Shown here: piece after piece, positions 45,075 to 57,121 of the stretch | Numbering within the stretch: the first letter of the stretch is position 1 | How the letters are laid out: the number at the start of each line of letters is the position of its first letter | NCBI GenBank assembly: GCA_020284085.1 | Contig: JACEVL010000497.1 | Coordinates: forward strand, 567,001-631,000 | Direction of reading: 5' to 3' | DNA length: 64,000 nt | DNA from: Aporrectodea caliginosa | Taxonomy: Eukaryota > Annelida > Clitellata > Crassiclitellata > Lumbricidae | The notes under the pieces: model-generated | Told to the model about the DNA's origin: nothing | Database searches by the model: none | The model's input: the letters and a program-made list of their open reading frames with translations, nothing else | Translations under genes and position numbers: made by a program

Positions 45075-45270
45075 ATGGATTTGAAAGCGACCTCAATGCT
45101 CATGGCTGCAGTAATAGTTCTAATGACAAGAACGTCAACTGCCATTCAATGTTATGAGTGCGACAGTGCATCTAACACAGGTTGCAACGACCCCTTTGGG
45201 ACCTCACAAGCAAAAAAGGCATGCTTGTCAGGTTTTAAACAGTGCATGAAAATGAAGGCCAGTGCAAACG
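45075..45270 (+). CDS. Ly6-C exon 1 (signal peptide and first Ly6 half)
   Basis: The acceptor TTTGTCTCTTTGCAG ends at 45055, and the ATG at 45075 opens MDLKATSMLMAAVIVLMTRT, a signal peptide ending around TSTA. IQCYECDSASNT, GCNDPFGTS, ACLSGFKQCM and a lysine-rich end follow. The cysteine order is the same as in A and B. The donor AACG|GTATGA at 45270 leaves phase 1. The TSTAI.CY.CDS junction is nearly invariant among A, B and C, so these are recent paralogues. An upstream in-frame start at 45021 lies before the acceptor and is rejected. Confidence 0.88.
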
Positions 45271-45599
45271 GTATGACATCGCTTCATTACGTTCATTTTA
45301 TACAGCAGTCTTCATAATTATATGCATTTGCTCCATAGCTTCTTTAGTTCTTCTGAAGTACATTCCTTATTAAATGAAGCCTGCGTCAAAGTAATCGCCA
45401 TAATTATTTGCCTTTGCTTCCAGTTAACACACATTTCACAAGTAAAAGAAAACGAACTATAATTAATTTCTATAGCGCAAGGGTTATCCTACCTATTTAA
45501 TTGCGGTGGAGTTAGCTTAAGCGTAGGCAAATACATGTAGAGTAGCTTACAAATACGGCATGATACAGCGGAATGAAAACAATTTTGTGCAAGTAAAGT

Positions 45600-45990
45600 G
45601 CCGGTGTCCCGAGATATTCTATCCCCCTGAAGCATATCCCCCGGATGGAATAAACCGGTTTAGAGTATCCGGGGGGGGGGATAAACCATTCTATAACCCC
45701 ATCGTCAAATGCATCACGATAGCCAAGACGAAAATCCAGTCAAAATCACCAAAAATGAATGTAAATTTTAATTTCAGGTCGACGTACAAACGTGTATTCA
45801 TGAAGAATACCCAACTTCAAAATATTTTAGCTATGTGTGAAACAATACGCACAAACTTTTAGCCTTAATTAGTGTAACTAATATTAACTAAGAAACTAAA
45901 ATAAAAATGCTATAACTAAACTAAAAACCGACTATAACCATTTCGCTAAAGGGGGATACTCATGTATGGGGATACTCTATTTTCCTGAAA
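45600..45990. mobile_element. partial element related to the 8602 foldback
   Basis: The left end GCCGGTGTCCCGAGATATTC resembles GCCGGTGTCACGATATAAAG at 8602. Instead of AGTCTCCCCC the motif here is TATCCCCC/GGGGGATA, present in both orientations at 45615-45685 and 45950-45985. No matching outer right end is found, so it may be truncated. It lies in the Ly6-C intron. Confidence 0.45.
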
Positions 45991-46439
45991 CCGATCTGCA
46001 ATTGCCCCGAGGATATAAATGGCTTTTATTATTAAACGCCTCGGCGTTGATGAGAAGATTTACTGCACAGCAACCTCTGCCATGTACTCCCTCCAAGGTC
46101 TGTTCCCCATCTCCGGCAGAGCAAATATGACTTGCGGCATCGGTCGCAATCGCATAATTGAACTCTTCCTCCGAAGGATAACTATAGCTACATTCCCCGA
46201 ATGCTCTGTAAAAATGCTAATTGAAAACTGTGTTGACTAAGCGGCCAGAGAGGAAGTGCGCTGCTAAAATGTCGAATGACTCTATGTAGGCTAACTGTGT
46301 TGACTCTTTCCAGAGTCAATACAGTTGCTCCTCCTGTCAACGAGCTTTACCGAATTTGGATGATTTTATGAATTACATAGTTGCGGCAGTGAATTTATCA
46401 GAGATGGGTAACTAATCGATTAGATACTAATCGATTAGC

Positions 46440-47390
46440 TAATCTTATATAAATACAATCTTATACAATTCTTATATGGATCGCAAATCCTGGTATAATT
46501 CTTACATAGCGCCCAATTCTTGGGATAATTCCAATTATTTACATTATTCTTATATTCTTATAATTATGGTGAGTCTTTGTGTCCAATTCTTGGTACACGT
46601 AGGCCTAATTCTTACATAGCTCGTAATTCCTGGTATAATTCTTACATAGCGTCCAATTCTTGGTATAATTCCAATTATTGACATTATTCTTATAATTATG
46701 GTGACTAGGGATGAGCTGATTGGCATTTTGTAACGATTTCCGATTCCGGATAGTTAGCCTGCAATTTGCGCCGATTCCGATCCGAACAGTTAATAAAACA
46801 GAAATGAAAACAATATCTTTTATATTCTCGCGAGATGTAATTCCAAAGACAGTTTATGCACTGAACTATATAAAAAAATTAACATTTGAAAGTTTGAAAC
46901 CGCATGGCATAGGCTAAACAAAAAGCCTCACTAGCCTACTGTCCGCCATTTTGTTGACAAGTCGAGTAACAATTAAATTATTTACACGGACTTTCAATTA
47001 ATTAAAGGTTAAAGATTACCGCAGCAGGTCGCCAAAACAGATTAGTATTTCTTTATTAATGAAAGAAGAAATTGTTTTTGGTCAAAAGTATTACATTTTT
47101 GTTCTTCGGATATTAAGGCCTGGGATCACCGATTCCGAATAATACCGAATAGTGCGAAATCCGGCCCGAACCGAAAATCGAACAGATAATCTGCCCATCC
47201 CTAATGGTGACCAATTCTTGGTACCGTAATTCCAAAGCCTTACATGGCTCGTAATTCCTGGTATAATTCTAAAATAGCGCCCAATTCTTGGTATGATTCC
47301 AATTATTGGCATTATTCTAAAAAATTGGCCCATTCTTGGTACAATTCTTACGTGGCTCCCAATTCTTGGGACAATTCTAATAATGGAGAT
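46440..47390 (+). repeat. degenerate tandem repeat around AATTCTTGG
   Basis: Recurring CCCAATTCTTGGTATAATTCC, TTCTTACATAGC and ATTATTCTTATA modules with irregular spacing occur on both sides of the MITE at 46706-47203. The array lies in the Ly6-C intron just before exon 2. Confidence 0.65.
46706..47203. mobile_element. hAT-like MITE (498 bp) in the Ly6-C intron
   Basis: The exact duplication ATGGTGAC (46698-46705 and 47204-47211) flanks inverted ends TAGGGATGAGC / TAGGGATGGGC. Subterminal CGATTCCGA motifs occur near both ends. No transposase. It interrupts the AATTCTTGG array. Confidence 0.88.
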
Positions 47391-47495
47391 ATTTAGTTGG
47401 TCTTTCCAGTTTTGTAATATGAAAAGTTTAGCTGGAGGGTGTTTTGGAGAACTTTGCCAGATTTACGTGCGTTGTATTGCATTGTATTATAATAG

Positions 47496-47683
47496 GTCTG
47501 ATTACCCGAAGCTGTTCGCCTAGTATCATCAACGTGGAAAATAAGTGTTCGAAGATGGGAGAAGCTGAAACCTGTTTTTGCAATACGGATATGTGCAATG
47601 ATGGACAGACGGTCAAACCAACGTTTATGGTCCTTGCAGTTGCAGCAACCACTGGACTTGTGAAGGTCTTCCTACGCTACTAA
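47496..47683 (+). CDS. Ly6-C exon 2 (Ly6 C-terminal half, GPI-type tail)
   Basis: The acceptor TTATAATAG ends at 47495. With the G from exon 1 the phase-1 frame reads GLITRSCSPSI, NKCSKMGEAETCFCNTDMCNDG and a hydrophobic tail FMVLAVAATTGLVKVFLRY (stop 47681-47683). CFCNTDMCN is the closing Ly6 signature. The predicted protein is about 127 residues with ten mature cysteines, intact in both exons, the best candidate for a working gene in the array. It has no acidic loop. A longer frame upstream of the acceptor is intronic. Confidence 0.88.
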
Positions 47684-47739
47684 CTCCATCTATCGAAGAG
47701 ACATTCCGATGGTTACGAACATAGACTCTCGATTAAGTG

Positions 47740-47990
47740 ATAAAAATTGACCTTCAAAACATTCAAGCGATCCCAAACTTGCAAAAAATTGCTTGTCGCG
47801 CCCATGTGTATACAAAACAAGTTTAAAAAATCGTGGGCCTGTCAAAACCAATAATGCGAATAAAATAATTCTTCCTTATAGGCCTATTATAGCTAAACTG
47901 TCAGTTCAGTATCTTGCATTGCGATAGCTTGCTTTTCACTGAGTTATAACAGTAACCTCCCTTTTGTCGAGGTAGCAACATTGCATCAAG
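47740..47990 (+). promoter_or_regulatory. orphan copy of the Ly6-A/B upstream region
   Basis: Just after Ly6-C. It is similar to 11215-11465 and 33425-33690: AAGCGATCCCAAACTTG, TAGGCCTATTA, CAGTATCTTGCATT, TTCACTGAGTTA and CAGTAACCTCCC...GAGGTAGCAACAT. No Ly6 exon 1 follows. It is probably the remnant of a further gene unit. Confidence 0.5.
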
Positions 47991-49890
47991 GCTGCCTATT
48001 GATCATTTGGTTCAAGACTATGAACATCCATGTCATCTTCAGCTGTCGACGGGAATTCGTTGGTTGGTTCCTCGTGTGCGCGTAGTCCCGCCACTGGTGA
48101 CTCTTTCAGTTTACTGTGAATTGTTTTGCTAACCGATGTAATACATTCCTTCGTAATAGCATTTAACATCATATATGCTAGCACAGAGTAGATATCCTGA
48201 AATGGCGCTACATAAATGTTCAATTACATTACATTTGGCGGCTTTGAGGTGTTTTGTTTTTCTGTTTTATGTATTGTTTTACTTCCTTCTTTCTTTCATT
48301 GTTTTCCTTGTAAGCTTAGGTAAAGAGTTAGGAAACAATTTCGGGAGGTTTTCATTTCGGGGAGGGGGGTTCCATTGAACATGGTCGCAAAGTAAGGAGT
48401 CCGTTTTGATAAGTTAAGTGTTTTTTCGGAAATTATTTATTTGGGGGATTGAACCCGCAAACCCCCCAAGTACAGGTAACTAGTTCTAGACAGAGTAAAA
48501 AATAAATAAAATCATGATAATTTGCTTAAATTTCAATCAAGTCTCATGACCTCTACTACTCTGCTGAGATAATTATGATCGTTTTACAGCACGAATAGAA
48601 AAAGCTCATCATGAGGTCAGGTCTAATAGGTCCACAGAAAGTTTAATTTTAATCCTGATATAATTTGGTTGAGCAAATAGATTCGATATTTCATTCATGT
48701 TTAGTATGATTATGCCCTTGCTACAAAACAGCCTTGCTATAACTGCACAATCTTGACGTAGCCCAAAGGCAGCCTAATAAGAATGTGCCATTGTATACAG
48801 GCCTACTAAACGTTTACACCCAATAATGAACTAAAAATCGACTCGTTTTCAATAAACAATAACACAACTTCATCAGCAATGTGGACTCAACTCACAACGA
48901 TACTGATAAATTATTCTCATTGACTCTGTCTGGTGCATTACAATTATGACGTCGATTATTACGTCGATTATGACGTCGATGACAGACTGAGGTCTCACTA
49001 AAACTCATGAGCATCAGCTAACAACAGTGCCAAAAAGGCTTAAGGCACAGACGTCGTTATTATAGCTGCTAGCTATGATACAGAAGTCCATGCTTTAGGT
49101 CGTTCTTGATGATATCATTATAATTATTTACATTAGCATTATGTTTCCAACTCTTTGGTCGAGGCTACACTGTGGTCGCTATATAGAAACATGGACCCAC
49201 AATCTCATTGTCTACGGAGATCCCTGAATTAATTCTGACGTCACAGACTAGCAACTCTCGTGCTGATCTCGCGAGAACGAGCTATAGTCCCTATGCAGAC
49301 GTTTTCACAGTAATCTGATTTGACGATGGACGTTAACCCTCATCTGAACAAAGCCGATACAACCGTCAGGTAAATAATTAACCTAACTGAGAAATAGACA
49401 GAATAAAGAGTAGCACGACTGCGATTTTCTATTTCTTAATCTTCTCATTCCTTAATTTGTTGCAAGAACGGAAATCTCAAAGTTGTGGACTAATGTTTCA
49501 ATATCGTTTGCATTGCTAACGTGTTTCCTTGGTTGCTAAGAACGCCTTGCCGTCGTCAGGTGCATTATAAGCTTATATACATAGTCACTGATAAGTCTAT
49601 GCATATGATTAGCAGCCATTGTTGTTACTTTTAAAGGACTCGACCATAAATCACTTGTTAACAGTATAGGCTAGGCCGCGTGTATGAACCATGCAATCAA
49701 TTAAGCACTTTACACCAGCTATGTATAGCTTGGTAACTATTAGCGTTAACCAATCTGTATAGGCTACGTTATACATAGGCATGTTTTGGGGTTGATGGGG
49801 TGCCTCTGATGACGGTAATACTGTACCCAAAAATTCACTGAAAGACAATCAAATTCCTATAGGCTAAATTCACTCTTGACACCATTGGGA
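47991..49890. other. unannotated spacer
   Basis: Almost 2 kb with no convincing ORF, transposon end or repeat. There is a threefold ATTATGACGTCGATTA motif near 48950-48985 and several TAGGCCTA-type words. Nothing more can be supported. Confidence 0.3.
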
Positions 49891-49894
49891 CTTA

Positions 49895-50873
49895 AAAGTG
49901 TCGGCAATCTACTAGACTGTAGGCAATTGACAGTTTCAGCAATCTACTAAAATGTAGGCAATTGACAGTTCGGCAATCTACTAGACTGTAGGCAATTGAC
50001 AGTTTCGGCAATCTACTAGACTGTAGGCAATTGACAGTTTCGGCAATCTACTAGACTGTAGGCAATTGACAGTTTCGGCAATCTACTAGACTGTAGGCAA
50101 TTGACAGTTTCGGAAATCTACTAGACTGTAGGCAATTGACAGTTTCGGCAATCTACTAAACAGTCTAGACTGTAGGCAATTGACAGTTTCGGCAATCTAC
50201 TAGACTGTAGGCAATTGACAGTTTCGGCAATCTACCAGACTGTATACTAGGCAATTGACAGTTTCGGCAATCTACTAGACAGTCTAGACTGTAGGCAATT
50301 GACAGTTTCGGCAATCTACTAGACTGTAGGCAATTGACAGTTCGGCAATCTACCAGACTGTAGGCAATTGACAGTTCGGCAATCTACTAGACTGTAGGCA
50401 ATTGACAGTTTCGGCAATCTACTAGACTGTAGGCAATTGACAGTTTCGGCAATCTACTAGACTGTAGGCAATTGACAGCTTCGGCAATCTACTAGACAGT
50501 CTAGACTGTAGGCAATTGACAGTTTCGGCAATCTACTAGACTGTAGGCAATTGACAGCTTCGGCAATCTACTAGACTGTAGGCAATTGACAGTTTCGGCA
50601 ATCTACTAGACTGTTGGTAATTGACAGTTTCGGCAATCTACTAGACTGTAGGCAATTGACAGTTTCGGCAATCTACTAGACTGTAGGCAATTGACAGTTT
50701 CGGCAATCTACTAGACTGTAGGCAATTGACAGTTTCGGCAATCTACTAGGCAGTCTAGACTGTAGGCAATTGACAGTTTCGGCAATCTACTAGACTGTAG
50801 GCAATTGACAGTTTCGGCAATCTACTAGACTGTAGGCAATTGACAGTTTCGGCAATCTACTAGACTGTAGGTA
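49895..50873. repeat. 35-bp minisatellite, about 28 copies
   Basis: The unit is GGCAATCTACTAGACTG plus TAGGCAATTGACAGTTTC. Five copies carry an extra block forming AGTCTAGACTG (49 bp-type spacing; near 50163, 50281, 50493, 50751, and with variation 50240). Units are close to identical, so the array was homogenised recently. No spacers vary between repeats, so it is not a CRISPR array. Confidence 0.95.
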
Positions 50874-51779
50874 TCGACCGAATATAGCCTACATGCCTTG
50901 TAGCCTAAGTGTAGCCTATAGACCTATCATGTGGACTTATTTGGGATTTTGTAATTGAAAGGAATGCGCGGTATTCCGCTCTGCATCCAGTCATTCCGAG
51001 ACTCTACATTCCGGAATGGAAGACGGATATGAAGAATCGGAGACTCATTGTTCAGGTCAGTTCCGGATGTTATGACCTCTGCCTTAAACTAATGGACACC
51101 TTCATAGGCAGCTCTTGTGTGAAGTATTTCAAAGGCTCTCTAGGCTACTAAGTATCCAGATACTATACTAATGCTACAAGTACTAATTCGTATCTATAGT
51201 AATAAGCGTTGTCACATACAAGCTGGGTTATTCAATCATTCTGCTATTTATATTGGACAGCTTTTTAATGCACAGTGAATTGCCTGTTTCTGAATTAAAG
51301 CCTAGCTGTGCTCTTAATAATGCGCCAGCCAACGTGTCGTGTTTTGCAGACCTTTGCAGTGGTTGTTTATAATCTAGACCTACATAATTATAGGCCCATA
51401 TGCCTGTGCTTGTAACGTTATAGGCCTACAGTGCATAGCATCTGAGCATTCGTCATATTGGCCTACCATGCCTTATAAGCGAGCACGTATGCATATAGCA
51501 TCAAATGCCTCACCCGTTTAGGTATTTAATTAAAGTAGTCGGACTGTTATGGGTAGAACCTCGCTATAGAGTCCTTTGATACACCAGCGCTAGGCCACAG
51601 TGAATAGAAGTCGAATATCCTGCTCAAAAGCTTCATATTGTAACAGTGAACACTGCCAAAGGTTGCTTCTGTTCCAGCGCGTGTATCGCCGTATAATAGG
51701 GTCTAGCTGTGTTGGACTCACTCCAGCGTGACTGCAGAGAATAATGCAGGCTACCGCTGGTTGAAGTTAATGCAACAAT

Positions 51780-52040
51780 AATAAATGAGAGTGCAATACC
51801 TCCCCTCAGACTTTCTAACCATAGAGCAGCAATGCACAGACGATGACTATCGCCTATTCTCAGCTGTGCAGAGAAACCAACGACATGTCTTACATGACAT
51901 GCTCCCTCCCAAAAGACATACTAGACATGGTCGACGTCCTCGCGCTCATGATCGAGAAATACCTCCGGCAGACTACAGTCACCAGAAAACCTTTATTATT
52001 AGGATCATTTATCAGAGATAGTATTTATCAAATATAAAAT
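51780..52040 (+). mobile_element. LINE C-terminal fragment
   Basis: The frame reads QCTDDDYRLFSAVQRNQRHV, then LHDMLPPKRHTRHGRRPRAHD and a stop. This resembles the last block (xLPPxxxxxxxLRxRxHD) of LINE ORF2 proteins and is related in style to the ending at 59640-59856. Only the 3' end is present. Confidence 0.65.
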
Positions 52041-52309
52041 AATAATATGTGAACAAGCAATAATTATTATAGACTGCATGATAGTCTAATCCAGAAATAA
52101 GGAAAGCAATCTTTTCAACTTTCATGTTAGCCAAAATGCGGTTTGCAATGGTCCTACAATAAAGAATATTCTATTCTATTATAAAAAGGCAAACAATGAA
52201 TAATAAAGTTAAATAAGCAAGCAATAATAATAAACGAATTAAAACAACAACGCATGCGTAAATAAATCAACTACTAGGCCTATGTACGTAAATATAGCCC
52301 ATTTAGCTA

Positions 52310-52385
52310 CATTGGTGCCTCTGAGTAGGGATCTTGAATGGGCGCTATATAAATTTCGATTGATTGATTGATTGATTTATTGGTT
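52310..52385 (+). mobile_element. LINE/SINE 3' hairpin tail
   Basis: GTGCCTCTGAGTAGGGATC, TTGAATGGGCGCTATATAAAT and a GATT-repeat: the shared 3' hairpin, here with almost no body, so it is an extremely 5'-truncated copy. Confidence 0.7.
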
Positions 52386-52624
52386 AGAGCATACATACCA
52401 TGCACCTCTGTGCTTTCGGTTCTAGACTTGCCTCCCGATGGTGGGTTTTTCAGAATTTGTAAATCTCGGGGCCTTAAATGGCGTGGCGCTCATTCAAAAG
52501 GGCAAGCGGTGGTGAAAGATCTCACCCGATCACTTCGTCGATAAATGAGCAAGGTCAAGGCCATTATGGTCGTTCTATTTTAGAAACGTGTACATTTACA
52601 TGCGAGGACGACTATCGTATAGTA

Positions 52625-53110
52625 TCGTATCTATAGATTTATATAGCGCCTCTTTAAGAATAACTATTCAGAGGCGCTCTCAGCAAGAAACCCCCGGGAA
52701 AAAGAAACGACTTTAAAGAACGAGAGACCAAAGAGGAAAAACCAGTCATTAGTTTAGCCCTAGTGAGGGGAAGGTCATTCCAAGCGGAGGGACCAACCAC
52801 AGCAAATGCCCGGCGTTGAGCCAAGGCAGTCCTAGTCTTATAAACAAAAAGATCAAGCCAATCAGCGGAGCGCAAGGAACGAGATGAGGTCGCAAATAAC
52901 GGCTTTCGCATTATTATAGTCAGAAGGATATTTTGTATACGTTGTAGAACGCTGAACTGGGAGGCGTTCCGAACTATGAGCATGACAATGCGCTGTTTCT
53001 GGAGAAACGCGAACAGATGCACTACAACGTGGAGACGAGAGATCGAGTCGACGGACGATATGTGATGGCGTCGAGATGCGAGCTCATCCATCCGCCTCTT
53101 CCGCATCATT
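52625..53110 (-). mobile_element. LINE 3' fragment, minus strand
   Basis: The minus strand gives SLRSADWLDLFVYKTRTALA, FAVVGPSAWNDLPL and SLKSFLFPGGFLL, then the hairpin GAGAGCGCCTCTGAATAG...AGAGGCGCTATATAAAT. Same LINE family as 30935-31768. Frameshifts upstream show decay. Confidence 0.8.
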
Positions 53111-53869
53111 TCGCTCGCTACAGGAGCTCACTCATGATCCGCAAGTTCGGCGAAGATCCGAGAGATCCAGAGCGAAGAGGTAGTCCGAAATGATAATTTA
53201 CCCTCCAAGGACGTCAGTTGATGGGATGCTGGAGTGATGAGGATGTTCCATTGTTATAGGCATAATGTATTTTTCTTTGTATGCTTAGGACTAGTTTATG
53301 CATGACCGGCATTTTTAGAAGATTAACAAACCGTTCAGTATTTCGCTGTGATCTGAATTCAACGTATAACTGATTGAATAATTATAATATAAATCAAAAT
53401 TGCATTGGCGTTTAATGGCTGGAATAACTCTAAGCTACATTTGATGGATATAATAAATCGCGTTAACTCTTAACTGGATTATTTTGATAAAGCACTTGAT
53501 CGCTTAACTCTAAACTACATCTTAGCTAATTTGATCATTATTGGGTCACTTATTTCCTCTCTCGCATGCAGGTGATATAATTATGTCATAATAAAAGCTA
53601 TTTGATTCTCTACAATTTATTAGACTTTATAATTATGCAGACCAGAGACCACGAACCTTGTGAATGCATGGAGATCCTCTTTATACAGCCGTAGTGCCTT
53701 TAGACTTGACATCTGAGTATCATTTGAGCTTTGAATACTTATGAAGCAAAAGCAACTGCTAGCTGCTAAATTCGAGGTTCATGCCCAATTATAGCAGCAC
53801 CTAGGCCTATACATGAGACTTGTGCATTTTAATTGGCTCTACTGATGTAGTTCGGTCTTAGTGTGACTG

Positions 53870-54720
53870 CTGCTGCTGCTGAGCTTAATGCAGTCAGCTC
53901 AGTTTACTAGCGCTTCGACTGGTTAACCCTGGAACTACCATCCAGAAGCGTAGGCCCTAACCAGAGTTGATCCCAGGTACTACAAAACCGTAATAACAAT
54001 AACAATGAAGCTCCAGCATATTTAATTTTAAGAAGTTGACATAATATGTCAACTTCTTAAAATTAAATATTATGTTTAACTCCAAGGAGAACTAGCAACT
54101 ATTCCCTAGTGCCGAAAAGCTTTTACCACCATTATACCCAAACGATTTTCCGTTCCTCACAACTCCCGCATACACTGAAGAATAATTGTTATGATTTTTC
54201 TGACTTTGTACATCCAACCATCTTTGTAAGAATTCTATAATTTTTTACCATTTTATCTCTTTAAAAAACTAACTTTTATTCATGCATCACAATGATAAAT
54301 GGTTTGGGGTCACTTTGACCCCACTGGTAGTCAGTCAGTGGATGCAAAAATAAATTATTGCTGGTTGCTTTAGGGTTAACATTGGCGACAAACGTAACTT
54401 AAACGCTTCACTTCGTGTTCTTACATCGTGCATAATATAATTGAAGTAAATCAAGCATAGAAGAACTCCTGGTTCAAATCCGGTGGTTGGGCCTAGGTAG
54501 TCTGTCGAGATGGCAAAACGACTGTTCTGTCTACCAGGATAAAATAATACCAACTATGCCGTAGCCGTCTGACTGCCTGCTTGCCTAAGCTTTTCTGGCG
54601 TAGAACTGTATTTGATCGTACATGCCTATCGCTTTAGTTTTCACTGAGCGCCTGTCAATAAGCTGGTCCCAGCGACTTCGCATTTTGGGCGCTAAGCAAT
54701 GCAAAGAACACGACTAAGAT
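53870..54720 (+). repeat. dispersed repeat (relative of 5340-5810), split by a piggyBac MITE
   Basis: It matches 5405-5810 on either side of an insertion at 53927-54375 and ends with the GAGCGCCTGTCAATAAGCTGG tail. Probably another copy of a LINE 3' region. Confidence 0.65.
53927..54375. mobile_element. piggyBac-type MITE (449 bp) with empty site at 5448
   Basis: TTAA lies at both borders (53923-53926 and 54376-54379). The ends are CCCTGGAACTACCA and, reversed, CCCTAAAGCAACCA. The related repeat copy near 5445-5455 reads GACTGGTTAACATTGGC with a single TTAA. A near-perfect 25-bp inverted repeat lies inside (54018-54042 / 54046-54070). Confidence 0.88.
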
Positions 54721-55264
54721 ATCCATATGTCAGTTTTCCCGCCTGACTAAATCCGAAATTGATTGCAACTGTGTGATGGCCTTGGCGTATACTATAGGGT
54801 TGAACACGCGCCATGGAAACATAAAACAAATTTGCTGGTGTAATAATATTTTGCATGACCGGAACATAAAGTAGGACCGTATACAATGCCTACTAAACAT
54901 CCACTTACCTCAACAGCAATGTCACACGTAGAACATAATGAGACCCATATGACAATATACCCTTATGGGCTTATTTCCTTATTTCTATGTATACCAGTAT
55001 GGGACCACATACATTTGGATATTGTCATAATGTTCTGTATTGTATTTATGACTTTGCTGATGATGTGCTTACTTGTACGTACACTGTGTTTGTCTGTGCG
55101 TTTGTTACTTTACATCGAGAGCCATAATTATATCGTAACATTGTCTGATACATTACCCTGCAAATCAAATTTCTTTCTTTCTTAACCAAGTCTTTTCATA
55201 AGTGTGTATAGAATCGCGGTTTGCCAATTTGTATAAATATATGTCTGTATACAAAGTCCGACTC

Positions 55265-55650
55265 ACACCTCAACGTGGCGAGGGGTGGCAACAGTCAGTA
55301 GGGGAGTGCCTGCTGAGGCTATGCCATCAGTGGTGAAGGTCTTGGCTGAAGTACCACCTAAGGGCGCTACGCGAGGTGGACAGGCTCAGCAGGAACCCTG
55401 AAAAAGCTGGCAAACGTGGACGGCATCGCCGCCTCTGATACCACAAGATAGTGGATATCAGAGCCAGTCCTAAGCCTGGAACTCTCCTTAAGGGAGAAGT
55501 GCGAAGGTCGAACGGATGGGTGCAGATACTCCGTTCGTTAAGAAAAAATACGTATGAAATCCACTCCAACGGGCCTCGGACCATTGTATCCGATGCAAGC
55601 GTTGGACACCTACGGGCCTTCGGCCCATGGATCCTGATGATGATGATGTT
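55265..55650 (+). mobile_element. short RTE-derived non-autonomous element
   Basis: It opens ACCTCAACGTGGCGAGGGG and contains CTTAAGGGAGAAGTGCGAAGG. It ends GTTGGACACCTACGGGC...CGGCCCATGG with a GATGATGATG tail, which is the 3' end of the RTE-like fragments at 16990 and 24990. A distinct 5' part joined directly to an RTE 3' end, in under 400 bp, suggests a non-autonomous (SINE-like) partner of that RTE. Confidence 0.6.
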
Positions 55651-56540
55651 ACATATGTGTGTATACACACACACGTATACATATACTTGCTGAGTCACTC
55701 GCTCAGCAACTAGAGCGTATATTATAACACAATAAAGCCATCGCTCCATTATTTTGATATCAAGCAAAGGTCTTTTGGACAAAAAGAACTGCTTTTCGCT
55801 GTGCCTTGAAACAGGCTCAGGTCTACTAATGTGCAAGTCGGTAGGCGTGAGGGACTGAGGGTTATAGCGGCGAATCTCTCAGCTCCGCCTCGCTTTGTTA
55901 TTGCTAACCGCGCACCTGGATGCTCAGGCACTTAAAAAACATTACTTTGTCTTCTTCAAGCAGACCTTCTGAAACATGTAAAGGCCTAGAGGCAAAGACA
56001 CACTCGCACGGAGATACTATTGATCATCGTTTGACCAGGTAGGTTGCAATGTTTAGTCATCACTCAGCATACACGCATAAACAGTTTTCGAATCTTGTTG
56101 CTCTGTATAAGACTCAGTGTCTACATACGCAGAAATCATCACTTGCACACTCTTCAAACTGTTGAACTAGGCTTGAACTGGTGAGTAAAATCTTAGGTAG
56201 GCCTATAATAGTTTATAGCCTATTGGTCCCTATAATTATAATGAAATCGTGACACTGTGTATTTAATGACGAGCTATACAAGTCAATTGCACGGTCGACA
56301 ATGTCAACTTCACGCTCATTTCATTTTACGTTATTTTAGGCCCTGCAAGGTATACATAGGGCCTGCGATAGGCACAGTTTAATGACGCCTTTGTGTCAAA
56401 TACAGAAGGGGTATGCATTCTGGAGAAAGACTGGGATTAGAATTTATTACGGGACAGTCGCTGTGTAACCAATTTGCAGACTTAAGTAAACCACAGCATA
56501 GCAAGGTAAGATGTATCAGCAGTTACGTGTCGAATTAATG
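55651..56540. other. unannotated spacer
   Basis: CA/TA microsatellite at about 55655-55690, then sequence without recognisable coding or repeat ends. Frames on both strands show no known motif. Confidence 0.3.
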
Positions 56541-56548
56541 CGTGAGAC

Positions 56549-56819
56549 CAAGGCCGTATTTAGGGGCGGCGGCGTGTTTTGGGTGTTTAAACCCCCTCCC
56601 CAAATTAAATAATGTATAATATAACTATATTGCATTTACTAAAATATATGGTGTAAGAACTAAAAGCACTCATGTGAACTTAGATGATGCAGCTCTACAG
56701 TGCTTTGAGAGCTCACAACGCTCCTCCAAACCCCTTATAGACGGTTGACTTGGTTGCTTGTCGGCTTTTTCAAGAACGAGTAAACACCCCTGAAACAAAA
56801 TCCTGGCTATACGGCCTTG
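56549..56819. mobile_element. hAT-like MITE (271 bp)
   Basis: The exact duplication CGTGAGAC (56541-56548 and 56820-56827) flanks inverted ends CAAGGCCGTATTTAG / CAAGGCCGTATAGCC. The ends resemble CAGGGCCGTATTTA of the larger hAT at 57650-60524, so that family could have mobilised it. Confidence 0.88.
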
Positions 56820-56849
56820 CGTGAGACTAAGAATACCTGTTTGATTATG

Positions 56850-56925
56850 TAGATATATATATATATATAATTATATACACATAGGCCTACATATACATAT
56901 ACATATATATATATATATATTATAT
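56850..56925. repeat. TA/CATA microsatellite
   Basis: Two TA-dinucleotide tracts joined by a TACATATACATA segment, just upstream of Ly6-D. Confidence 0.8.
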
Positions 56926-57121
56926 TCCATCTGCAACCTAGCAGTCGCCTTGAAATGGTGACTTCAACCTAGGCTTTTATACGTTTTTGATTTGCTGTGA
57001 TAGTAGAACATTATTATTACTCCTTGGAAGTTTAATACTGCATAAAGGCTCAAAAGTAGTTGTCTGACATATTCTTTCAACAATTATAGACAATTGTTTG
57101 CCTAGCCTACGTAGATCCAAA

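Noticed and set aside
46019..46240. Cysteine-containing frame as an extra Ly6-C exon
   Set aside because: The cysteine spacing does not fit the Ly6 pattern, and exons 1 and 2 already join in phase without it.
49895..50873. CRISPR-like array
   Set aside because: Units are contiguous with no variable spacers, in a eukaryotic context; it is a minisatellite.
54886..55185. Hydrophobic 99-residue frame as a membrane protein
   Set aside because: No homology, no splice signals, low-complexity hydrophobicity from T-rich DNA.
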